From contig UQVA01000005.1 of NCBI GenBank assembly GCA_900544405.1, positions 35,843 through 99,842 of the forward strand: a DNA stretch of 64,000 bases, written 5' to 3'. The notes below the pieces were generated by a model. It ran no database searches, was not told the DNA's origin, and was given only the letters and a program-made list of their open reading frames with translations. The stretch is from an uncultured Eubacteriales bacterium (GTDB taxonomy: Bacteria; Bacillota; Clostridia; Oscillospirales; Oscillospiraceae). The translations under genes were made by a program, and so were the position numbers. Below are positions 8,915-16,962 of this stretch, in pieces; position 1 is the stretch's first letter, and every line of letters begins with the position of its first letter.

Positions 8915-9877
8915 TTACAGCCCCTGCTGCTCCAGCCACTGGGCGCACAGCGTCCCCCACTGAGCAACATGGGGCAGGTCCATAGCAAGATCGTTGCAGC
9001 CGTCGGCCATAGCCAGCCCATGGACACCCTCCGGGAACAGATGCATCTCGAAGGGAATGCCCACGGCAGTCAGGGCCTGCCCCAGGGTAAAGGAATGCCG
9101 GGGATCGTCGCTGTTGGTCTGCCAGATGAAGAAGGGCGGTGTCTGCCGGGTAATATTGACTTCCGGAGCAAAATAGATCTGCTCATCCTTACTTGCCACA
9201 AAAGGGCTGGTAGCGCGATCGCTGAAGGGGTCCACAAACAGGCCCGCAGGCAGTCCGCAGGTGGCGAAGGCAGCATAGCCCAGCACGGCGGCATCAGGGC
9301 GGCAGCTCATCCGCTCCACAGGGTCAGCTGCATTTGCGTCACCGAAGTCAAAATGGGTGGCGCAGTTGCTGCCCAGCATTCCACCGGCGGAAAATCCCAT
9401 AACCGCAATGCGATCGGTGATACCCAGCTCGTTTTTTCGGAAACGCAGCAGCCGGACGGCCCGCTGCATATCGGCCAGCGCATCATAGCGGCTGTATGGC
9501 TTCAAGCGATAGGTAAGGATAGCGGTATTGAACCCGGCCTTGGAGAAAAATTGGGCTGCATGGAAGCCCTCGCAGCCGGTCCGGGTGGAGAAGCCGCCGC
9601 CGTGGGCCACAATCACAGTACCCCGGGGGTGCTCCTGCCCGGGTGCAGGTACAAAAACGAGAGAGGGCTGGGGCTGCAGCGGGTCCCGGCCGTCGTAGCC
9701 GGGAGCGCCGTCTTCCCACAAAAGCATCTGGTCAAAACGGGAGAGGGCATCGTTCCAGATTTTCAGATTTCCGGCAATATCCATCGTCCCGTCCGGGTTG
9801 CGGTGCTTGGAAACATGGCGGATAACGCTGCGCTCGGCGCAAACGGCATCCAGCGTAACGGCATTTTGTTCGTACAT
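8915..9877 (-). CDS. Alpha/beta hydrolase, HSL/BD-FAE-like esterase
   Basis: 320 residues from the ATG at 9877 (AAGGAGG 6 bases upstream; the longer in-frame extension has no such site). Signatures are AHGGGFS (oxyanion HGGG motif of hormone-sensitive-lipase-type esterases), nucleophile Ser in GFSAGGMLG and a C-terminal His in EGVHGLAM. Related proteins include bifunctional acetylxylan/feruloyl esterases. Cytoplasmic by lack of a signal peptide. It sits 19 bases after the deacetylase gene. Confidence 0.85.
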   Translation of the reverse strand: MYEQNAVTLDAVCAERSVIRHVSKHRNPDGTMDIAGNLKIWNDALSRFDQMLLWEDGAPGYDGRDPLQPQPSLVFVPAPGQEHPRGTVIVAHGGGFSTRTGCEGFHAAQFFSKAGFNTAILTYRLKPYSRYDALADMQRAVRLLRFRKNELGITDRIAVMGFSAGGMLGSNCATHFDFGDANAADPVERMSCRPDAAVLGYAAFATCGLPAGLFVDPFSDRATSPFVASKDEQIYFAPEVNITRQTPPFFIWQTNSDDPRHSFTLGQALTAVGIPFEMHLFPEGVHGLAMADGCNDLAMDLPHVAQWGTLCAQWLEQQGL

Positions 9878-9896
9878 AAGAACCCTCCTTCGGTGG

Positions 9897-10760
9897 TTAC
9901 AGGGGCGTGGGCGCAATCACGGCGCATTTCCCTGCGGGAATCGTCTCAACGGCAAACATAGAGGTCCGGATGGTCACATCCACGGCACTGGGATTATTCA
10001 CATAAGTCCCGTCGGCGGAATACTCCAGGCGGCGGTAGGCGTTTACATAATCAATGATCTCTCCGTTGGTCGCAAACCAGACTGCATCACCGTGTGCGGC
10101 CATAAAGTCCGCCAGCTTTTCGATCGTCTGCCAGTTGTCGTTGGCATCAAATTCGTAGGCATGGCCCCAGACGTAGAAAAGTGACGGCAAGAACGGCGGC
10201 TGCTCCAGGAATTTCCCTGCCAGCGTCATCAGCTCCGGGTCATCATGGTGGCAGGTCGGGTTCCAAGTCAGGAAATCCTCCGGCAATCGAAAGGCATGGG
10301 TAGACGCCACGGTCCGGGCGCCCTGATACCCGGCCAGACGGAGCAGTTCTCTGGTATCGGCATTGTGAGTCCCGAAGGGATAGGCAAACATTTTCAGCGG
10401 TTTCCGGGTCAATTCTTCCAGACGCCGCTTGTCCTCCACGACTTCATACATGGCCAGCGGCGTCCCCACGCCGGAGAGGTCGGAGTGAAAAAGACCGTGC
10501 CCGGCAATTTCATGTCCGGCATAAACGGTTTTTGCCTCCTCCGCACTCAGCTTGGAAAGGTCCAGCGGCGGCTTGCCAGGAAGGGAACCGCCATCCTTGT
10601 GGCCAAACAGGCCGGAACCGATATTGAAGGTGCATTTCAGTCCCCGCTCCCGGAAAATCTCCGCCAGACGCCGGTCCTGCACCACTCCGTCGTCATAGCT
10701 CAGGGTAAAGGCCCGGCTTTTCCCGCCGGGGAATACCAGGGAATCAAATCGCTTGCCCAT
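9897..10760 (-). CDS. Polysaccharide deacetylase-family protein (NodB fold)
   Basis: 287 residues. The NodB-type motif 1 appears as TLSYDDG, with the Asp pair for base and metal, and motif 2 as GHGLFHSDL, with two His ligands three residues apart. No signal peptide, so a small intracellular substrate (for example an N-acetylated or O-acetylated sugar) is more likely than a wall polymer. The ATG overlaps the stop of the MATE gene by one base (TAATG), which indicates translational coupling. Confidence 0.85.
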   Translation of the reverse strand: MGKRFDSLVFPGGKSRAFTLSYDDGVVQDRRLAEIFRERGLKCTFNIGSGLFGHKDGGSLPGKPPLDLSKLSAEEAKTVYAGHEIAGHGLFHSDLSGVGTPLAMYEVVEDKRRLEELTRKPLKMFAYPFGTHNADTRELLRLAGYQGARTVASTHAFRLPEDFLTWNPTCHHDDPELMTLAGKFLEQPPFLPSLFYVWGHAYEFDANDNWQTIEKLADFMAAHGDAVWFATNGEIIDYVNAYRRLEYSADGTYVNNPSAVDVTIRTSMFAVETIPAGKCAVIAPTPL

Positions 10761-12169
10761 TAGCGTATTTCCTCCTCATCTTCTTCAATTTCGCCAAAAT
10801 CAGCCGTTCCCTGCACATGCTTGATCCACTTCCCGCTGCGTAGCCGCAGGATACACCAGAATGCCTTGAGGATCTGGTCGGAATACAGAAAGAGATAGGT
10901 AAAAAACGGTGGCAGCTTCAGGGTAAGCCCCGCCAATGCGCCCAGCGGCACGGCCACCAGCCACATGGTGCTCATATCCGCCGCCAGGAGAAAACGGGTA
11001 TCTCCGCCGCCCCGCAGGACGCCCTTGCTGAGGATGGAGTTCACCGAGCGGAATACGACCACAATGCACAGGGCATCCATCAGCTCCATGGCGATCTCCC
11101 GGGTCTCCGGGGTGATCTTGTAGAGGGAGATCACCGTGCCGGAAATCAACCGGATGATGACCGATGCCAATGCGCCGAACACCAGGCCAATGAGCAGGTA
11201 GGTATTTCCCTGCCGTCTCGCCGCCTGCACCTCTCCCTTGCCCAATACCTGACCGGTCTGGAAGCAGCCCGAGAAGGCAAGGCCCATAATGACGATGGTG
11301 CTGACCCGTTGAATGACCATGGTGATGGAGTTGGCAGTCACAAATCCGGACCCGATCCGGCCCATGATGATCGCCAGTACATTGTCACCCAGGCCGAGCA
11401 GGCAGTCGCTGAGCAGCACCGGGATACTGGTATGCAGGAATTCCCCCACCAGGTCCCGGAAGGGCGTGAACAGATCACGGATGCGAAAGCGAAGCTGCTT
11501 GTTTGAAAGAAAGCTGCCGACAATCACGGAGGACTCCACGATCCGGGCCACAACGGTCCCCAGTGCCGCACCGGCAACACCCATGGCCGGGCAGCCCAGC
11601 TTTCCGAAAATAAAGACGTAATTCGCCCCGATATTGATGCCGAAAGCACAGGCCGACGCAATGAGCGGAACATGGGAGTGCCCAATACTGCGCAGGGTGT
11701 TCGTCAGCGTGAAGGACAAAGCCATCAGCACAAAGGTCGCCGTAGACCAGCGCAGATAACGAACGCCCTCCGCAATCAGTTCCCGTTCCTCCTGCCGGAA
11801 ATAGAGACGCATGATCTGTTCCGGCAGGAAAATATCTGCCAGCGTAAAGGCCGCACTGAGTCCCAGGCCGAACCAGATGGCAATGGAGACCACTTTTTTC
11901 AAAGCAGGGATATTCTGGGCTCCCCAGTACCGGGACGTAAGAACGGATGCCCCCATACTGATGCCCATAATGGCAAAAACATATAGATTGATAAACTGAT
12001 TGGCCTGGGTGGAAGCGCTGAGAGCTGATTCCGTCAGCTGGCCCAGCATGATGTTGTCCACCAGGTTGACACCCGTTGTAATGACGCTCTGCAGGATTAC
12101 GGGAATCGCAATGGTCAGAAGCGATTTATAAAATCGGGGGTCTTTTTCAATGATTTGTCTGCGTTCCAT
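10760..12169 (-). CDS. MATE-family multidrug/metabolite exporter
   Basis: 469 residues with about 12 predicted membrane segments and the MATE pattern (N-terminal IPVILQSVITTGVNLVDNIM, then MGISMGASV). MATE proteins export cationic drugs or metabolites using Na+ or H+ gradients. The gene leads a coupled group with a deacetylase and two esterases, so it may export an aglycone or acid released by them; that is inference. Start supported by GGAGGAAAAGGC before the ATG. A weak copy of the locus promoter motif lies upstream. Confidence 0.9.
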   Translation of the reverse strand: MERRQIIEKDPRFYKSLLTIAIPVILQSVITTGVNLVDNIMLGQLTESALSASTQANQFINLYVFAIMGISMGASVLTSRYWGAQNIPALKKVVSIAIWFGLGLSAAFTLADIFLPEQIMRLYFRQEERELIAEGVRYLRWSTATFVLMALSFTLTNTLRSIGHSHVPLIASACAFGINIGANYVFIFGKLGCPAMGVAGAALGTVVARIVESSVIVGSFLSNKQLRFRIRDLFTPFRDLVGEFLHTSIPVLLSDCLLGLGDNVLAIIMGRIGSGFVTANSITMVIQRVSTIVIMGLAFSGCFQTGQVLGKGEVQAARRQGNTYLLIGLVFGALASVIIRLISGTVISLYKITPETREIAMELMDALCIVVVFRSVNSILSKGVLRGGGDTRFLLAADMSTMWLVAVPLGALAGLTLKLPPFFTYLFLYSDQILKAFWCILRLRSGKWIKHVQGTADFGEIEEDEEEIR

Positions 12170-12280
12170 GCCTTTTCCTCCCAGCTCGTTTCCCTGTCAG
12201 TTTATCACGCCGGAATCGCCGAGGCTATTCAAAAAGTACTCTTCGATTGCAAAAACAGCGATTCTTCCGGATAGAGCAAT

Positions 12281-12310
12281 GCGCCCGTTCTCCGAAAAAA
12301 GAACGGGCGC
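12281..12310 (-). terminator. Hairpin after the ABC ATPase gene
   Basis: Perfect inverted repeat (GCGCCCGTTCT and its complement) between the ATPase stop at 12329 and the MATE start at 12169. On the minus strand the T-run lies in the loop rather than after the stem, so termination is likely to be partial or the hairpin may instead protect an mRNA end. Confidence 0.5.
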
Positions 12311-12328
12311 ACGGAAGTACAGCAGGAT

Positions 12329-13465
12329 TCAACGAAAAAGGGCAGCACCGTCGCCGTCAAACAGGCAGACCCGAGCCGGGTCAAAGGTCACAGAAATCCG
12401 GTCCCCTCGCAAGAAAGTCTTTCCCGGCTCGGTCGGGATGACCGCCAGAAATGTGCTGCCCTCCGCCGATAGATGCAGAACCCGCTCGGAGCCAAGCTCT
12501 TCCACGGTCTCTATCCGGACCGGAGTGCCGTCGGCCGCCGGTTGGATATGCACCGGCCGGATGCCCACGCTCACCGGTCCGTTCACGCCCTCCGGCAACG
12601 GCACACGGACACCGAGCAGCGTCACAAAGCCGTCCTCCGAGGGCAGGTCCGGGAAAAGATTCATGGGGGGTGTTCCCAAGGCAAGCGCTGCATCAACGCA
12701 GTTCGGCCCGGTGTAGATCTGGGCCGGAGTACCGTCCTGAAGCACGCAGCCGTCCTTCATGACCAGGATACGTTCTCCCAGGGCCAGTGCTTCGGTCTGA
12801 TCGTGGGTCACATAGACAAAGGTAGTACCCAATTCCGTGTGGATCCTCTTGACCATGCGGCGCAGGGCTGCCCGCATGGGGGCGTCCAGATTACTGAAGG
12901 GTTCATCCATCAGAAACAGTCTGGGCTTGCGCACCAGGGCCCGGGCAATGGCCACCCGTTGGACCTGACCGCCGGAAAGCTGGAAGGGCAGCCGGTTCAG
13001 GCAGTCGCTCAGGTCCAGCAGTGCCGCCATGCGCTCTACCGTCTCGGTCAGCTCCTGCCGTGGGATATGCAGATTCCGCAAAGGAAAGGCAATGTTGTCA
13101 AAAGCCGTAAAATGCGGGTAAAGGCTGTAATTCTGAAAAACCATAGCCACATCCCGGTCCTCCGGCGGCACTCCGGCCATGTCCTTTCCGTCAAAGAGAA
13201 CACAGCCCACCGTCGGAGCCTCCAGCCCGCTCAGCAGCCGCAACAGCGTGGTCTTGCCGCAGCCGGAGGGCCCCAGCAGAACCAGAAATTCCCCGTCCCG
13301 GATGGTAAGGTCGATGTGCTGAAGCACGATCACGCCCTCGTTGGTCACATAGGGCATGGCCTTCTGCCGGGCCAGCTGCTCCTTACGCTGTCTGCGGCCC
13401 AGCAGGCCCCCAGTCTCCACAAACGGATATATTTTTGCAACATCCCGCAGTTCAATGCTGCCCAT
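12329..13465 (-). CDS. ABC transporter ATP-binding protein (MalK/UgpC/MsmX type)
   Basis: 378 residues. Walker A GPSGCGKT at 65-72, signature LSGGQ at 163-167, Walker B LFLMDEP around 183-189 and a C-terminal OB-type regulatory domain as in MalK. It energises sugar uptake through the two permeases encoded upstream. A basic insert of about 25 residues (about 20-45) lies between the first strands of the nucleotide-binding domain and is not typical for MalK. Many LplB/YtcP-type systems share a distant MsmX ATPase, so a dedicated one here is notable. It overlaps the DUF624 gene by 14 bases. Confidence 0.9.
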   Translation of the reverse strand: MGSIELRDVAKIYPFVETGGLLGRRQRKEQLARQKAMPYVTNEGVIVLQHIDLTIRDGEFLVLLGPSGCGKTTLLRLLSGLEAPTVGCVLFDGKDMAGVPPEDRDVAMVFQNYSLYPHFTAFDNIAFPLRNLHIPRQELTETVERMAALLDLSDCLNRLPFQLSGGQVQRVAIARALVRKPRLFLMDEPFSNLDAPMRAALRRMVKRIHTELGTTFVYVTHDQTEALALGERILVMKDGCVLQDGTPAQIYTGPNCVDAALALGTPPMNLFPDLPSEDGFVTLLGVRVPLPEGVNGPVSVGIRPVHIQPAADGTPVRIETVEELGSERVLHLSAEGSTFLAVIPTEPGKTFLRGDRISVTFDPARVCLFDGDGAALFR

Positions 13466-14174
13466 GTACTTCCTCCTCCGCTTTTCCGCTGAGGACCCGG
13501 TCCCATTCCAATGCCCCCAAGGCGCTTTCCTCCTGCTCCGGCTGTGGGGGCTGCGGCTCGACAGCTTCCTCCAGACCGTTTTCCCGGATATAGCGGGTCA
13601 TGTCCCGCCCTATGGGTCCCCGGAACAGGTCTGCATACACGGCAGGCAGCACCAGAAGCAGCAGTGGGAAAAAGTCCACGGCCAGGAACATCAACGCCAG
13701 TAGGACCGCAAAAAGAGCTGTCCGCAGGAGCTTTCTGCCGGAAAAGTACACTGCCAGGCGCAAAATCGTCACGGCTCCGCCCTCAAACCGGGCCAGCACC
13801 GGCGGCAGGCAGATCACCGTCACAACAAACAGCGCCCCCAGCAAAACCCCCAGCGCCATATAGCAGGCGCCGAAAATGCCGGTGGACCAGATCTGCAGGC
13901 CGGTATGGATGCCCAGGTACAGCAGCGCCCCCAGCACCTCGCAGCCGATACTCAGCGAAATGCCCGGTTTCATAGCGCTCCGGTAGGCCTCCCAAAAAGT
14001 CCGGACGACGGGCTGTCCGGTAAACACAGCCCGGTCCACGGTGGTGTGCAGCGCAGCGCAGGCCGGCAAGAGGGTAACGATGGGGACGCAGCCCAGAAGC
14101 CAGCAAAAGCTGGCAATCAGCATATTGGCGATTTTCACGAGAAATGCGATCACGGGATTCTGATATTGAAACAT
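13452..14174 (-). CDS. DUF624 (YesL-like) membrane protein
   Basis: 240 residues with about five membrane segments. The N-terminal pattern (a hydrophobic helix followed by CWLLGCVPIVTLLPACAALH) is characteristic of the DUF624/YesL family. Such genes regularly sit beside YesM/YesN two-component systems and LplB/YtcP permeases in polysaccharide loci; their molecular role is not established. The last third is charged and probably cytoplasmic. It overlaps the ATPase gene, which supports co-expression with the transporter. Confidence 0.85.
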   Translation of the reverse strand: MFQYQNPVIAFLVKIANMLIASFCWLLGCVPIVTLLPACAALHTTVDRAVFTGQPVVRTFWEAYRSAMKPGISLSIGCEVLGALLYLGIHTGLQIWSTGIFGACYMALGVLLGALFVVTVICLPPVLARFEGGAVTILRLAVYFSGRKLLRTALFAVLLALMFLAVDFFPLLLLVLPAVYADLFRGPIGRDMTRYIRENGLEEAVEPQPPQPEQEESALGALEWDRVLSGKAEEEVHGQH

Positions 14175-14190
14175 GGAAATTCCTCTTTAC

Positions 14191-14231
14191 AAAAAACGGG
14201 ATAGGGCAAGACCGGGTCGGGGTCTTGCCCT
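14191..14231 (-). terminator. Intra-operon hairpin with T-tract
   Basis: A stem AGGGCAAGACC with its complement (14203-14231) is followed on the minus strand, five bases later, by a run of six T. It lies between permease 2 and DUF624 and may lower expression of the distal ATPase part. Confidence 0.6.
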
Positions 14232-14252
14232 GTGGGTTTTCAAATAAGCGGC

Positions 14253-15161
14253 TCAGCCCTTCACGCCGCCCACGACCATGCCCTTGATCAGCTCTCCCTG
14301 AATGGCGGGGTAGACCAGCAGGATGGGCAGCAAGGCGATCAGCGCAATGGCCATACGGGCACTCTCCGTGGGAAGAGACTGCATCGCCAGCATGGCGGAT
14401 TCGTTGGTCAGGTCCGAGGTCTTCAGGAACTGGATACTGTCCATGAGCTTTTTCAGGTAGACCTGGATGGTGTACAGCTTGGAATCGGTGATGTAGTACA
14501 GGCCGTTGGTCCAGTTGTTCCAGTAACCCAGCGCCGCAAAAAGACCGATGGTCGTCATAACCGGCTTGGACAGGGGCAGCATGATGCCGGTATAGATACG
14601 GGCATCGTTGGCGCCGTCGATACGGGCCGCCTCAATGATGGCATAGGGAATGTTGGCATTGTAATAGTTCCGGACCATCAGCACATTCATGGCACCCATC
14701 AGAGAGCCGGGGAGGATGTAGGCCCATACCGTATTTTTGATGTGGAACAGCTGCGTCCAGACAATGTAGCTTGCGGTCATGCCGCCGTTAAAGAGGCAGG
14801 TAAAGAACAGGATAAAGGCAAACAGGTTGCGGCGCTTAAAGTCCTTCCGGCTCAGAGGGTACGCAAACAGAGAGGTCAGCAGCAGATTGGCCGCCGTACC
14901 TACCACCGTGACCAGGATCGTCAGGCCATAGGCCCGGAGAATGGTCGCCCGTTTCAGCCACAGGAACTTATAGGCGGACAGAGAAAACTCCATGGGGAGG
15001 AACTTATAGCCCTTGATCAGAGCCGCCTCCGAGGAGAAAGATACGGAAATCATCAGAATAAACGGAACCACACAGAACAGCGCCAGCAGGGTCATAATGA
15101 CCAGAGCGAAATTATGAAACGCCCGCTCGTCCCGAATGGACGGTGCTTTTGTTTTTGCCAT
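14253..15161 (-). CDS. Carbohydrate ABC transporter permease (YtcP/MalG type)
   Basis: 302 residues with six predicted membrane helices. The EAA loop reads EAARIDGANDARIYTGIMLP, which contacts the ATPase. It is the second permease of a CUT1-family importer, the partner of the gene 12 bases upstream. The family imports oligosaccharides or glycosides; the substrate is not readable from the permease. RBS AGGAGGTAGTCCC precedes the ATG. Confidence 0.92.
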   Translation of the reverse strand: MAKTKAPSIRDERAFHNFALVIMTLLALFCVVPFILMISVSFSSEAALIKGYKFLPMEFSLSAYKFLWLKRATILRAYGLTILVTVVGTAANLLLTSLFAYPLSRKDFKRRNLFAFILFFTCLFNGGMTASYIVWTQLFHIKNTVWAYILPGSLMGAMNVLMVRNYYNANIPYAIIEAARIDGANDARIYTGIMLPLSKPVMTTIGLFAALGYWNNWTNGLYYITDSKLYTIQVYLKKLMDSIQFLKTSDLTNESAMLAMQSLPTESARMAIALIALLPILLVYPAIQGELIKGMVVGGVKG

Positions 15162-15173
15162 GGGACTACCTCC

Positions 15174-16142
15174 TCAGAACAGTGCGTTGTCCGGCTCGAC
15201 CACACGAACCAACAGATTGGAAAGCATCACCAGCACGAAGCCGATTATGGCCTGGAACACGCTGGCGGCAGAGGACATACTGACGTTGTTCAGCTGCAGC
15301 AGTGCCCGGTAGACGAAGGTGTCGATGGTCTGTGTGGTGCTGGTCAGCAGGCCGCTGCCCAGGGGGACCTGGTAGAAAAGGCCAAAGTCCGAATTGAAGA
15401 TACGGCCGATAGACATGAGCAGCATCAGAATGATCATGGGCCGCAGCATGGGCAGGGTAATATGCCGGATCTGATTCCATTTACTTGCACCGTCCAGCCG
15501 GGCAGATTCGTAAAGGCTCTTGTCAATACCGCCGATGCTGGCCATGTAAATAATGGAACTCTGACCGGCATTCTGCCAGAAATGCACGATGGTCAGGATA
15601 ATGGGCCAGTATTTCGCCGTGGCATACCAGTTCACGGGGTTATCCTTGAACACCGTAGTATTCAGGTAGCCATAGGAAACGCTGAGAAAGGCATACACGA
15701 TGAAGGACAGCAGCACAGCCGACACCATGGAAGGGAAGCAGATGATCGGCTGAATGACCTTGGCCACCCGGCGGCTGGATATTTCCGCCATGCAGATGGC
15801 GATAAATACCGCTATGATGAGGTCCAGAACGATCCACACGGCGTTGTAGGCCAAGGTATTGCGGATCATGATAAAGGCGTCCTTGGTCACGAACAAAAAC
15901 TTGAAGTTTTCCAGCCCGCACCAGGGGCTTTGCAGAATGCCCAGAGAGAAATTGATCTTCTTGAACGCAATCAGGATGCCAAACATGGGGATATAGTTAT
16001 TTGCGATCAGATAGATAAGACCGGGCAGCATCATGAGATACAGGGGCAGACAGCGTTTTCTATCTTCCCGCTTCTTTTGCTTTTTCCGCTGGACCAGCAG
16101 ATCATCGTATTCCGAGACCGCAGGCGTGACCATTTTTGACAT
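15174..16142 (-). CDS. Carbohydrate ABC transporter permease (LplB/MalF type)
   Basis: 322 residues with six predicted membrane helices after a basic N-terminal tail of about 30 residues (QRKKQKKREDRKR). The EAA loop reads ESARLDGASKWNQIRHITLP. It pairs with the second permease and the lipoprotein encoded at 20302-21876. It begins a transcription unit with its own promoter region (16200-16245), which shares a motif with the lipoprotein promoter, so transporter parts are probably co-regulated though not all in one transcript. Confidence 0.92.
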   Translation of the reverse strand: MSKMVTPAVSEYDDLLVQRKKQKKREDRKRCLPLYLMMLPGLIYLIANNYIPMFGILIAFKKINFSLGILQSPWCGLENFKFLFVTKDAFIMIRNTLAYNAVWIVLDLIIAVFIAICMAEISSRRVAKVIQPIICFPSMVSAVLLSFIVYAFLSVSYGYLNTTVFKDNPVNWYATAKYWPIILTIVHFWQNAGQSSIIYMASIGGIDKSLYESARLDGASKWNQIRHITLPMLRPMIILMLLMSIGRIFNSDFGLFYQVPLGSGLLTSTTQTIDTFVYRALLQLNNVSMSSAASVFQAIIGFVLVMLSNLLVRVVEPDNALF

Positions 16143-16199
16143 GAACCTTCACTCCTCTTTCACAGGACGGCTCCGCAGACGCAAGAGGCCCTGTATCTA

Positions 16200-16245
16200 T
16201 GCCTTATCTTAACGCAGGATCGCTCCGGTGACATTTGAAAAAGTG
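16200..16245 (-). promoter_or_regulatory. Candidate response-regulator site and -10 region, permease operon
   Basis: On the minus strand CACTTTTTCAAATG (16232-16245) is followed after 19 bases by TTAAGATAAGGCA (16200-16212), which holds a -10-like box. No good -35 box is seen, as expected for an activator-dependent promoter. The same two blocks occur upstream of the binding-protein gene with a 20-base gap. Confidence 0.55.
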
Positions 16246-16287
16246 CATTGGGATTTTTAAATTGTCTGTTGTTTCCCGAACGCACCT

Positions 16288-16962
16288 TTACGGATCCGTT
16301 TGTACCAATATCTCCTTCAGCATCTGCAGGGCCGCTTCCATATTTTCTCCGTTTACCGTAATCCCCACCACAATGTCCCGGCTGTAAAGCCCGGACCTGT
16401 GCAATGGGGAACCTCCGTGCAGCCGCACACCGGCCACCTGTCGGGCTCCGCCCTCCGGCGTGGCATAGACCAGGTCCTCAGAAAAGGTCTCCAGAAGCGC
16501 CGGGTCCAGCAGCTTGGAAAGGTCCGCAAAGGCGTTCTGTACCGCATAGCGGTCAAAAATTTCTTCGTCCGCAGCAAAAAAATCCAGCCCGCTGACCCCG
16601 AACAGAGCCGCCAGCACCTGCACCGTCTGTGCGTCCTCGCTTTCCTGATTTTCCCGGCCAAGAGACAGGCTCACATCGGCGTCCACCCGCTTTCCCTTCA
16701 GGTCCATGCCGGAGTCGGTCAGCAAGTCCTCCAGGCAGGTCTGTGCCGCCTGGGTATCCGGAGCCGCATTGACCAGCACCGCATAAAGGGCAACGGAGCG
16801 GCTGTTCAGCCCCTCCAGCAGGGCGATGCCCCCCAGCAGGACCGCACACACCAATGCAAGGATGGGAATTTTGTAATAATCCCACAGGAAGGCCCGTTTC
16901 TCCGAAGGGGAAAGAGCGGCATACCGCTGCCGGTCCCGCCGAATTCTCTCGGATAACTTCAT
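16288..16962 (-). CDS. Single-pass membrane protein of unknown function
   Basis: 224 residues: a short basic cytoplasmic head, one membrane helix at about 33-52, then an extracytoplasmic domain of about 170 residues with an acidic, Ala/Leu-rich composition. The topology would let it touch the transporter or binding protein at the outer face. Its ATG overlaps the response-regulator stop by four bases (ATGA), so it belongs to the two-component operon. I recognise no family. Confidence 0.75.
   Translation of the reverse strand: MKLSERIRRDRQRYAALSPSEKRAFLWDYYKIPILALVCAVLLGGIALLEGLNSRSVALYAVLVNAAPDTQAAQTCLEDLLTDSGMDLKGKRVDADVSLSLGRENQESEDAQTVQVLAALFGVSGLDFFAADEEIFDRYAVQNAFADLSKLLDPALLETFSEDLVYATPEGGARQVAGVRLHGGSPLHRSGLYSRDIVVGITVNGENMEAALQMLKEILVQTDP

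Noticed and set aside
12281..12310. Strong intrinsic terminator after the ABC ATPase gene
   Set aside because: On the coding strand the T-run is in the loop and none follows the stem; kept only as a weak hairpin call.
14232..16139. 635-codon plus-strand frame across the two permeases
   Set aside because: Gln/His/Gly-rich shadow of the minus-strand permeases; it crosses their gene boundary.
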